A stretch of 6,233 bases of DNA from positions 1,268 to 7,500 of the forward strand of contig PMHI01000516.1 of the NCBI GenBank assembly GCA_003156615.1, given 5' to 3'. Shown here piece by piece: positions 1 to 6,233 of this stretch (positions are counted from its first letter, which is position 1; each line of letters begins with the position of its first letter). Source of the DNA: Acidobacteriaceae bacterium (GTDB taxonomy: Bacteria > Acidobacteriota > Terriglobia > Terriglobales > SbA1). The translations under genes were made by a program, and so were the position numbers. The notes beneath the pieces are model-generated. The model saw only the letters and a program-made list of their open reading frames with translations. It did not search any database and had not been told where the DNA came from.

Positions 1-2124
1 GACTTTGCCCCACCGTGTGGGAGCTTGCTCAATCCGAATTTCCTTCCCAGAAACCACCCATTCTCGAGGCACACCCTTCGCCAGATACAGCCTGTCTTCA
101 TCGGAATCGTCCAGCACCAGCATCCAGCGAACCAGCAGCGGAATGGTCTGTTGCGCCGGAACGCAGTAGGTCCCTGAGTCCCCTGTGATCCCCGTCACTT
201 CTCCAGCGGTCCAACTGCCCCGCGTATGCGCATGATATCGATGGGAATACAGGAATAACAGGAACTCTTCGATGCGGTCGAGTCGAAGCAATGTCAGCGC
301 GTACCCGTAGGAGATGAAACCCAGAATCTCACGGCCATCTTCCTGAAAACGCCAAACGTTGGCTACGACTCCGAGCGTGGTCGCTCCGTAGGCCCGCATG
401 CAGTCGATGACCTGATTGGCCAGTCGCGGCGGCAGCACGTCCGCCTGCAGCAATTCCGCATAGGGACGATGCGGCCATTGCTGCGGGCTGGGCCGTTCCT
501 TCTCGAGCGACTCGCGAAAAGTGACCGCCGTGCCGGGAAATAACCCAATGTAGGGTGGAGCTTTGTCACTCTGGATGTTCTTCTCCACGCTTTCGATGGT
601 CCGTTGCTTGAGCGTCTGGCCGCGCTTAAGCCAGCCTTGTGCCAACTTTTCCATGCTTGCCGACGAGTCTGTGTGGGCCAGTTCCGTCCACACCCGAGCA
701 ATGTCTGTGAACCCCCGCGCCGCAAATGCACTGTTGGCATAATACGGCTGCCAGTACAAAGACGGATTCTCGCTCAGACACGAGTCCGACTCACTCCATC
801 CGGGGATCAATCCATAGCCGGGATCCTCCCGCGACAGTCCAAGACTCTCGTCATGCATGTCTCCCAGCAACTTCGCAGTGGCTTCGATCTTTGACCGGTA
901 TTTCAGCATCAACCCGCCGTCGTGGCTGTAATTAAAGTAGCGAGCCAGGAGAGAAAGCGTCATGCCAAACTGCGCGGTTTCGGGACCCCGCATATCGATC
1001 ATGCCCCTCTCATCCACGTACTCGCTGAAATAGTTGTCGATGAAAAGTCTCGCCATATCGAGACGTCCCCACTCCAGGTTGGTATAGATTGCGCTGGTGA
1101 AGACATCCTGGAAACCGTCGTATTCCGAACCCGCATAGTCGCGGTCGACCGCGCCGTACTTGGGATACACCCCGCCCGGCCGTGTCATCAACTCTTTTGC
1201 AAACGAGTGTTTCGAAATATCGACCCATACGTCCCGTGGAAGCGAGGCCGGAGCAAAATCGCGCAGCTGTTCATCCCAATATTCCGCAAAGGCCAGCAGC
1301 GCGCGATAGAACTCTTCAGGCTGCGGGTCTTCGCGCCCGGGCGGGTAGGCGGGATAGCTGTGGCCGTATACGACCTTGGCAATCCTGCCGTCTTCGATCC
1401 GCGCTGTGCGATGCCAGGTGTGCACGATATATTTGTTCTTGTTCGCACCTGTATCGCCAAATACAATCACTTCCCAGTAGGAGTGATCCGAGATCGGAAT
1501 CACTTTGCGGACGGCCGGCATCCAGCCTCCGACCAAGCCATCGTATAGCTGTCCCCTTTTCAATGCCTCATGCAGTTCGGGTGAATATTGAATCGGATGG
1601 TAAGTCCGTGTGTTGCCGCTACGGTACACGGGAGTAACGTCGTAAGCTTCGCGGGTACCCACAAATGTCGTCCATGTGCGTGGGTTTTTCTCGGCCGACG
1701 CCATCGGCGGCGCTGCCGACTTCACTTTTTCGGGGTCGGGGTCGCCACCCTGCAAAAGACGATCTGCCAGCACATCGGGTGAGGAGAGCCCTATCTCTTT
1801 GAGAGCAAGCCCCAAGTAAGGACTCCCCTCGGGCATGGCGGCTTCGGCGCTCCTGGCGAGGACCCGCGTCTCTCCGGATGACGACGCAAACACGAGAGAT
1901 CCTTCACGAGTGCGCAAATCTTCATACACCTTCCACGAATCTTCTTTGAGCTTGAATTCAGCGACTAGCGTACAACCCTCAAGTGAGGCTACGGTGGCAG
2001 CTTTCCGCGCAGACTTCCGGGCAACAGAAACGCTCGTTTGCGCAGTTGCTCCACGGTTGCGGGATAGGACCTCAAGACCAGCTGCGGTGGCTGCTATTCC
2101 TTGCAGGAAATCGCGTCGATGCAT
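1..2124 (-). CDS. Tat-exported protein with six-hairpin (alpha/alpha) glycosidase-like region (C-terminus beyond window)
   Basis: The frame is open for 708 codons from ATG 2124 to the window edge. The start MHRRDFLQG matches the Tat twin-arginine motif (R3-R4-x-F-L). A short Ala-rich h-region follows, with a possible cleavage after A28 (ATA|Q), so export of a folded protein to the periplasm or beyond is likely. Residues about 210-290 look beta-rich ('SYWEVIVFGDTG', 'KYIVHTWHRTARIEDGRIA'). From about 339 on come Trp/Tyr-rich helical segments ('LEWGRLDMARLFIDNYF' near 350; 'YGLIPGWSESDSC' near 435-449; 'LYWQPYYANSAFAARGF' near 456-472; 'QQTIPLLVRWML' near 658-669). These recall (alpha/alpha)6 six-hairpin glycosidases. 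E445 and D447 are conspicuous acidic residues, but a catalytic role is unproven. The last visible stretch, 'LAKGVPREWVVSGKEIRIEQAP', resembles the beta-sandwich that closes such proteins, so perhaps 50-150 residues are missing. Same strand as the receptor upstream. I cannot assign a GH family, substrate or gene symbol. The coding call and Tat signal are strong; the fold assignment is moderate. Confidence 0.85.
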   Translation of the reverse strand, partial: MHRRDFLQGIAATAAGLEVLSRNRGATAQTSVSVARKSARKAATVASLEGCTLVAEFKLKEDSWKVYEDLRTREGSLVFASSSGETRVLARSAEAAMPEGSPYLGLALKEIGLSSPDVLADRLLQGGDPDPEKVKSAAPPMASAEKNPRTWTTFVGTREAYDVTPVYRSGNTRTYHPIQYSPELHEALKRGQLYDGLVGGWMPAVRKVIPISDHSYWEVIVFGDTGANKNKYIVHTWHRTARIEDGRIAKVVYGHSYPAYPPGREDPQPEEFYRALLAFAEYWDEQLRDFAPASLPRDVWVDISKHSFAKELMTRPGGVYPKYGAVDRDYAGSEYDGFQDVFTSAIYTNLEWGRLDMARLFIDNYFSEYVDERGMIDMRGPETAQFGMTLSLLARYFNYSHDGGLMLKYRSKIEATAKLLGDMHDESLGLSREDPGYGLIPGWSESDSCLSENPSLYWQPYYANSAFAARGFTDIARVWTELAHTDSSASMEKLAQGWLKRGQTLKQRTIESVEKNIQSDKAPPYIGLFPGTAVTFRESLEKERPSPQQWPHRPYAELLQADVLPPRLANQVIDCMRAYGATTLGVVANVWRFQEDGREILGFISYGYALTLLRLDRIEEFLLFLYSHRYHAHTRGSWTAGEVTGITGDSGTYCVPAQQTIPLLVRWMLVLDDSDEDRLYLAKGVPREWVVSGKEIRIEQAPTRWGKV

Positions 2125-2129
2125 AAGAG

Positions 2130-2135
2130 CCCTCG
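2130..2135 (-). promoter_or_regulatory. Ribosome binding site of the Tat-signal protein gene
   Basis: The minus strand reads CGAGGG at 2135-2130, five bases before the ATG at 2124-2122 (spacer CTCTT). The GAGGG core complements the 16S rRNA 3' end and is well spaced. It supports this start, which also places the twin arginines at residues 3-4. The site lies between the TGA that ends the peptidase remnant (2143-2141) and the start codon, so it does not depend on that remnant being translated. I saw no convincing -35/-10 pair upstream, so whether the gene has its own promoter is unresolved. Confidence 0.6.
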
Positions 2136-2140
2136 TTTGC

Positions 2141-2427
2141 TCACCTAGACCCGGCGCTGATCACTTGCGCAGCGCCGTCGACGGCTGGCGTTACCACTAG
2201 ATTCCCGGTTTTCTTTGATCGCGAAGTTGGCCGGCGATACCAGAAGCGGTTGGTCTTCTCGATGCAGTGTGGGGTCACGCCCGCAACATAAACCGGATGC
2301 CGCCCATACCCGGAAGGAACCGCTCGGCCCGCTGGTAGTTCTCAAGGCTGGCTTGCGTCCGCAACCCAGCCAGGGTGAAAAACAGCAATGCAAGCGAGAG
2401 GATCCAGTTGCGACCATTGCCGCTCAT
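2141..2427 (-). pseudogene. Frameshifted, truncated N-terminal remnant of a secreted S9-family (prolyl oligopeptidase / DPP-IV-like) peptidase
   Basis: From the ATG at 2427, 39 codons encode a short basic n-region (MSGNGR), a hydrophobic core (WILSLALLFFTLAGL) and a TQA|S-type signal-peptidase site, then 'LENYQRAERFLP'. This frame stops at 2275. One base back, from 2311, the next frame continues as 'GYGRHPVYVAGVTPH' and 'CIEKTNRFWYRRP' and ends at TGA 2143-2141. Joined, they follow the N-terminal pattern I know from secreted S9 peptidases: Y-x-RAE-x-FLP, then a VY...V-P-W segment, then RFWYR. The usual Trp before Ile is Cys here. Losing one G in the CCGGGT run at about 2308-2313 explains the shift. 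After 'FWYRRP' no frame resembles the expected beta-propeller or the catalytic alpha/beta-hydrolase domain, so several hundred codons (over 90% of the gene) are gone. An alternative start at 2475 adds 16 residues and fits a signal peptide less well. A homology search was not possible; the assignment is from motif memory. Confidence 0.62.
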
Positions 2428-2459
2428 AGCGTTCCAGCCTTGCGGCAAGAACCCGTAGT

Positions 2460-2518
2460 AAAACCAAAAATGCATTTACTGAATGCGCCCGGACGTGCGT
2501 CGCATCGGCAAATGCATC
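2460..2518 (-). terminator. Hairpin followed by T-rich run, candidate terminator or attenuator
   Basis: Seventeen bases after the receptor's TGA, the minus strand has the arm GATGCATTT (2518-2510) and its partner AAATGCATT (2477-2469). These give eight Watson-Crick pairs plus one G-U. Inside, GATGCG (2506-2501) pairs with CGCATT (2487-2482), with one G-U, across a small internal loop. The apical loop is 13 nt. The descending arm runs straight into TTTT-GG-TTTT (2469-2460). Position and architecture fit a Rho-independent terminator for the receptor transcript. However, the stem is AT-rich at its base, the loop is large and the T run is broken by GG, so it could instead attenuate, or be chance. 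Folding energy was not computed. Confidence 0.4.
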
Positions 2519-2534
2519 TGGCGTCAGGCGATTC

Positions 2535-5500
2535 TCAGAACTCGATGTTCGCTCGCAGCTCGATCTCTCTCGCGCCGCCATTCGGGGAATTCAGAAATGG
2601 GTTAAGAGGCCCGTTGCCATTGATCCCAAAGCCGGAGTTTTGAATGGCGTTCCAGCCGAAATTAAAGCCGCCATTCGTCGCCCCCGGCCCGAAGGTCGGG
2701 TGATTAAAGGCGTTCAGCATCTCAGCCTGCATGCTGAAACGAACCCGTTCAGTAATGGGAAGGTGTTTGGTGATCGAGACGTCGTCGTAGGTGTTATGGG
2801 GGCCGTGAAGCCATATCTGCTGACCAAAGGTGCCCGGAGTGGTATTGGGAGCGATATAGGTCGGGTTGGCCTCGCCCGTCGATAGCAGGTACTGGGGATT
2901 GATGAACGCAACGTTCGTTGTTCCAGGGATTGGGTATTTGCCAACGGAGTTTTGCAGCTGCGATGGCGTGACTCCACTCAAAACTACCCCACCATCGCCA
3001 TAGTCGTTAAAGGTGTCGTTCCCACCCAATAGCAGGAAAGGAGCGCCAGTCTGAAAAGTGAAGATTGTTCCCACAGTCCACCCGCCGATCACGCGATCGA
3101 CCACGCCGCCGCGGTTGGCAAATGGCTTTCCCTTGCCTAACGGCAGATCGTACGTGCCATTGATGTGCGTGACATTCCGAAGGTCGTAAAGTGTTGGCCC
3201 GTAGCTTAACCGCATGTCGCGGAGGGTAAACACCGCACCTTGCCCTAACCAGTTGTTTTGGGTAGCGACCCCGAGGGTATGACTCCAGGTGTAATTGGCG
3301 TCAAACTGCAGGCCATGCCAAGAGCGCTGGCGGAAATCAACCTGCAAAGCGTTGTAATTCGAGTATCCCTCGGCCACGGTGTAACTTTCGGCTCCGCCGA
3401 GGCTTTGCGCATAAGGATTAGATTGGAAGTAGTTGATGGGGTAGCCCGCGCCCGCAGCATTGAAGGTACCCGCCGAAACATTGGTCGCGCAGGGGCCAAA
3501 AGCGGTGCCCACCAGATTGCAGAAGTAAGGCACGGTGCCCTGGACTCCCGCCAGAGTGCCAGCCATGGTCCCGGCTTGGCCGGTTTGCAACTCGGAAACA
3601 AACTGGGAATTGCAATAATCGGACGCGCTCCCGTCAGGGCAGGGCTGGGAGAACTCGCCGCCTCCCTGAAAAGCAGCAGCAAATATGGGCATCGCCTGCT
3701 GTCCGGGTAGGCCGTGATTGGCAAATGACCCTTGATAATTCGGATTGGGGCTGGCGTTGTTGATGGCCAGGTTCGTCTGCGCATTCTTGAACTGCGTCAG
3801 GAAGCTGTTCGGAAATTGGGAAGTGGTTCCAAAGATGTTGATCTCGTTGGGATTGATATTGAACCACTGGCGCTTGCTGACGCTTCCCACGTAGCGCAGC
3901 TCGAGAGCCCGGCTTTCCCCCAGCCGCTTTTGAACACCAAAGTTCCAGGACTCCGTGTAAGGCTGCTGAATGTTAGGGTTAATGCCATTCTCAGAGCCAA
4001 GCTGTCCCGGACTCGGCCCGAAGGTAAAATTCGAAACCGCTTCGCTCGCCTGGTAACTCGCAGGCGCCAGTGCGTAAGGTATCGCAAACTGCGAGGTGAC
4101 CGGTGACGCATTGGGATTGAAGCTGGCAATGGACAAGCTGCCGGGAGCAAAGGTCCCGGGTGCCCCGGTTGTGTTGGCAGCGAGAGCAAACGACTGGTAG
4201 TAGAATGACGCTGCATCGCTAGCCTGGTTCCATACGTATTGCTGAGGTTCGGTGATTTTTCGCAGCGAGAAACCTCCGCGAATCACGAGGTCGCCGGTTC
4301 CCCTGGGGTTCCAAGCGAAACCAAACGCCGGTTGCGGGGAGACATTCCAGGCATTGTACGGGTTGGGATTCTGCACAAGCATGGGATTCAGCCCATTGGG
4401 ATCCGTCGTGAAGACTCCGGGATTAAAGAGATTGTTGACCCCGGAAGGACCGTAAATAGCCGCCGGACTGGCCGAGTGGTACAGGCCCGAGAGATCCTTG
4501 TCAGCATGGGTAAAATCCCAGCGGAGCCCGTAATTGATGGTCAGATTTGGCTTTACACGATAGGAATCCTGGAAGAACACTCCCTCTGCTCCTACCAACT
4601 CATCGAGATTGTACCTTCCAATCTGGGGCACGTAATCATGCTGTTGCGGGACGAAGGCATAACTTCCGCCAACACTGGAAATCCGCCCCACCAGGATCGC
4701 GTAAAGCTCCTGAGCTGCAAGCTGCTGTCCGGAACTTGCACCCGGAAGCGTAGCCCCGGGTCCGGTAATGGTAAAAGCATTCTGCGCGGGATCGCCGGCT
4801 GCGAGGCCGAAAGCCGTGACTGGATATCCCAGCTCTGGGTTGTAATAGTGATCCTGCTCACGCCACCACGAAAAGCCATAGTTGAGCGTATGCGCGCCGT
4901 GTTGCCAGGTCATGGTGTCGGAAGCGTTAAATACGGGGTACTCGGTGTTGATCCCTGAGTAAAAAATTGTCCCGGACATTTGGGCGGGATACTGTCCGCT
5001 TCCCAAGGGCACGACTGTCGGGTACTCCCAGATCAACTGTGGATTCGAGGCGCTGAGCGGCGGCGCGTTGTAGGCATTAAGAGTGTTGTTATACAGAAAG
5101 CCGCCGCGAAACTCGTTGATCAAGTTGGGCGATAGCGTCAGGGTAAAACCCACTCCTAAGGTATAGCTCTTATCGCTGTTGCCCGCTCCGGTATTGGCAA
5201 AACCCGTGCCCGGAAAGTCGGGCGGATTCGCGCCCGGGTAGCTATCTTTGGTCATATTCCAGGCTACGTTGAAACGCATCTTCTCGGATGCAACATAATC
5301 CACCCGCACCGCCGGAAAGTAACTGGTCTGGGCATTGTTTACCGCCCAATTGAGTTGGTTGAGATTGGGATCGCCCAGGGCGTCTGGGGATACCTGTCCC
5401 GCAGCCGCAGCCGAGTTGGCCGCCCCCAATACCGAAGACGGGCAATAGGATGCCGGGCAATTCAGCACCGAGGTAGGAAGATTCGATCCGGAATGCGCGG

Positions 5501-6233
5501 TGTTATAGTTCTGCGCCAGAGTGAATAGATTCACCGTTTGGCTGTTGTATGTGAAGTTCCCCGCTTGGGCTGCCGAACTGAAAAGATAATTCGTAGTTGT
5601 ATACGCGCCGGGCTGTTTTCGTTCCGAGTAGCTGCCAAAAAAGAATAATTTGTTCCTGATAATGGGACCGCCAACGCTCACTCCAAAGTCGTTGAGATGG
5701 AGAAGATTCTTGGGCACCGGACTCGACGGGTTGATCGCGGTTTCCGTGTCATTCAACCAGCTATTGGCGTTCAGCGCGTCGTTCCTGAAATCCTCGTAAG
5801 CTCGGCCGTGAAAAGCGTTGCTGCCGCGCCGGGTAACGAAATTGAGCTGCATGTTGGCCTGGCCAAATCCCTGATCTAGGTTGAGCTGTTCCGTCTGCAC
5901 CGTCATCTCTTGAATCGATTCCAGCCGCGGAGAAACAATGGGCGCAGAATTTCCTCCGAATTTCATTCTGCTCGGGCTACCAATAACCCCGTCGATGTTA
6001 TTTCCTTGAGCGATGGATGGAAGGCCATCGTAAGTTCCGTACCCTCCGACGAAGGTCGATCCCGCGACCAACTCCGAAAGTTGGGTCAAATCGCGGCCCT
6101 CAATGGGCAGGTCCTCAATTTGCTTTAAATCGACAGTCGTGCCGATGGCGTTCGAAGTCTCTTCTAAAACAGGAGCAGCGGTAGCATTCACTTCCACCGT
6201 GATAGTAGCTGCCCCTACCTTGAGCGTGGCGCT
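2535..6233 (-). CDS. TonB-dependent receptor, Oar-like, acidobacterial type (N-terminus beyond window)
   Basis: Outer-membrane beta-barrel that would import a ligand using energy from TonB-ExbB-ExbD. 1232 residues are visible. The frame is open to the window edge: 12 in-frame codons precede the GTG at 6197, so that GTG is internal, and a signal peptide and carboxypeptidase-regulatory-like (CarboxypepD_reg) domain are expected just outside. Visible residues about 1-150 hold the end of that domain and the plug: 'LKVGAATITVEV', then 'LPIEGRD' at 42-48 (the LPLNGRN-type motif), a 'NNIDGV' stretch and 'NFVTRRGSNAFHG' at about 131-143. 'VGGPIIRNKLFFFGSY' near 187-202 opens the barrel, which runs to the C-terminus 'IELRANIEF'; the terminal Phe is the usual BAM-recognition aromatic. 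Six cysteines occur, in three close pairs (259/264, 865/874, 905/915). Asn/Gly/Ser-rich loops fit surface exposure. Family and location are secure. The ligand is unknown; a glycan is only a guess from the neighbouring gene. Confidence 0.93.
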   Translation of the reverse strand, partial: SATLKVGAATITVEVNATAAPVLEETSNAIGTTVDLKQIEDLPIEGRDLTQLSELVAGSTFVGGYGTYDGLPSIAQGNNIDGVIGSPSRMKFGGNSAPIVSPRLESIQEMTVQTEQLNLDQGFGQANMQLNFVTRRGSNAFHGRAYEDFRNDALNANSWLNDTETAINPSSPVPKNLLHLNDFGVSVGGPIIRNKLFFFGSYSERKQPGAYTTTNYLFSSAAQAGNFTYNSQTVNLFTLAQNYNTAHSGSNLPTSVLNCPASYCPSSVLGAANSAAAAGQVSPDALGDPNLNQLNWAVNNAQTSYFPAVRVDYVASEKMRFNVAWNMTKDSYPGANPPDFPGTGFANTGAGNSDKSYTLGVGFTLTLSPNLINEFRGGFLYNNTLNAYNAPPLSASNPQLIWEYPTVVPLGSGQYPAQMSGTIFYSGINTEYPVFNASDTMTWQHGAHTLNYGFSWWREQDHYYNPELGYPVTAFGLAAGDPAQNAFTITGPGATLPGASSGQQLAAQELYAILVGRISSVGGSYAFVPQQHDYVPQIGRYNLDELVGAEGVFFQDSYRVKPNLTINYGLRWDFTHADKDLSGLYHSASPAAIYGPSGVNNLFNPGVFTTDPNGLNPMLVQNPNPYNAWNVSPQPAFGFAWNPRGTGDLVIRGGFSLRKITEPQQYVWNQASDAASFYYQSFALAANTTGAPGTFAPGSLSIASFNPNASPVTSQFAIPYALAPASYQASEAVSNFTFGPSPGQLGSENGINPNIQQPYTESWNFGVQKRLGESRALELRYVGSVSKRQWFNINPNEINIFGTTSQFPNSFLTQFKNAQTNLAINNASPNPNYQGSFANHGLPGQQAMPIFAAAFQGGGEFSQPCPDGSASDYCNSQFVSELQTGQAGTMAGTLAGVQGTVPYFCNLVGTAFGPCATNVSAGTFNAAGAGYPINYFQSNPYAQSLGGAESYTVAEGYSNYNALQVDFRQRSWHGLQFDANYTWSHTLGVATQNNWLGQGAVFTLRDMRLSYGPTLYDLRNVTHINGTYDLPLGKGKPFANRGGVVDRVIGGWTVGTIFTFQTGAPFLLLGGNDTFNDYGDGGVVLSGVTPSQLQNSVGKYPIPGTTNVAFINPQYLLSTGEANPTYIAPNTTPGTFGQQIWLHGPHNTYDDVSITKHLPITERVRFSMQAEMLNAFNHPTFGPGATNGGFNFGWNAIQNSGFGINGNGPLNPFLNSPNGGAREIELRANIEF

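Noticed and set aside
363..740. 125-codon minus-strand frame rich in Arg/Ser/Pro
   Set aside because: Same strand but a different frame inside the Tat-signal protein gene. Composition is typical of an out-of-frame shadow.
922..1548. 208-codon open frame on the plus strand
   Set aside because: Lies wholly antisense to the Tat-signal protein gene, whose frame is continuous over 708 codons with recognisable protein features. The plus-strand product has no recognisable motif.
2305..2315. Programmed -1 ribosomal frameshift in the peptidase-like fragment
   Set aside because: No slippery heptamer is seen, and the shifted product ends after only 56 codons without a catalytic domain, so decay is the simpler explanation. 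A sequencing error could explain the shift but not the truncation.
2215..2643. Plus-strand open frame spanning the intergenic region
   Set aside because: Overlaps the receptor's C-terminal codons in antisense and has low-complexity composition. The opposite strand here carries the signal-peptide and peptidase-like sequence, which explains the region better.
4239..4958. 239-codon open frame on the plus strand
   Set aside because: Antisense to the TonB receptor barrel; no recognisable domain. Long antisense frames are common in GC-rich coding DNA.
6195..6197. GTG as the true start of the TonB receptor
   Set aside because: Twelve further in-frame codons reach the window edge and encode 'LKVGAATITV', the usual end of the carboxypeptidase-regulatory-like domain. 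A start here would lack a signal peptide.
1..6233. CRISPR array, tRNA/rRNA, insertion sequence or SusD-like lipoprotein gene
   Set aside because: Looked for repeated spacers, RNA-like sequence, transposase motifs with terminal repeats, and a SusD-type lipobox protein on both strands; nothing convincing was found.

Overview
The window looks like chromosomal DNA of an acidobacterium (phylum Acidobacteriota, probably class Terriglobia). This is an inference. It rests on the Oar-like TonB-dependent receptor with the 'VGGPIIRNKLFFFGSY' type of signature, which is strongly expanded in that phylum, on a neighbouring Tat-exported six-hairpin-type protein, and on moderately high GC. No RNA gene, CRISPR array, insertion sequence or integrase is visible.

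Everything supportable lies on the minus strand, so transcription runs from high to low coordinates. (1) 6233-2535: a large outer-membrane TonB-dependent receptor, open at its N-terminus because the window ends inside the gene. (2) 2534-2125: about 410 bp without an intact gene. It holds a hairpin followed by a T-rich run (a possible terminator or attenuator) and a frameshifted, truncated remnant of a secreted S9-family (prolyl oligopeptidase / DPP-IV-like) peptidase gene. (3) 2124-1: a Tat-signal protein of at least 708 residues, open at its C-terminus, whose central and C-terminal parts resemble the (alpha/alpha)6 six-hairpin glycosidase superfamily. The reading frame was followed codon by codon from 2124 to 1 without a stop.

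The working picture is an outer-membrane importer, probably for an oligosaccharide or another large organic ligand, encoded upstream of an exported enzyme-like protein that may process that substrate. A secreted peptidase gene seems once to have stood between them and has decayed. Shared substrate and co-transcription are inferred only from order and orientation. The least expected items are the peptidase remnant and the uncharacterised Tat-exported protein.
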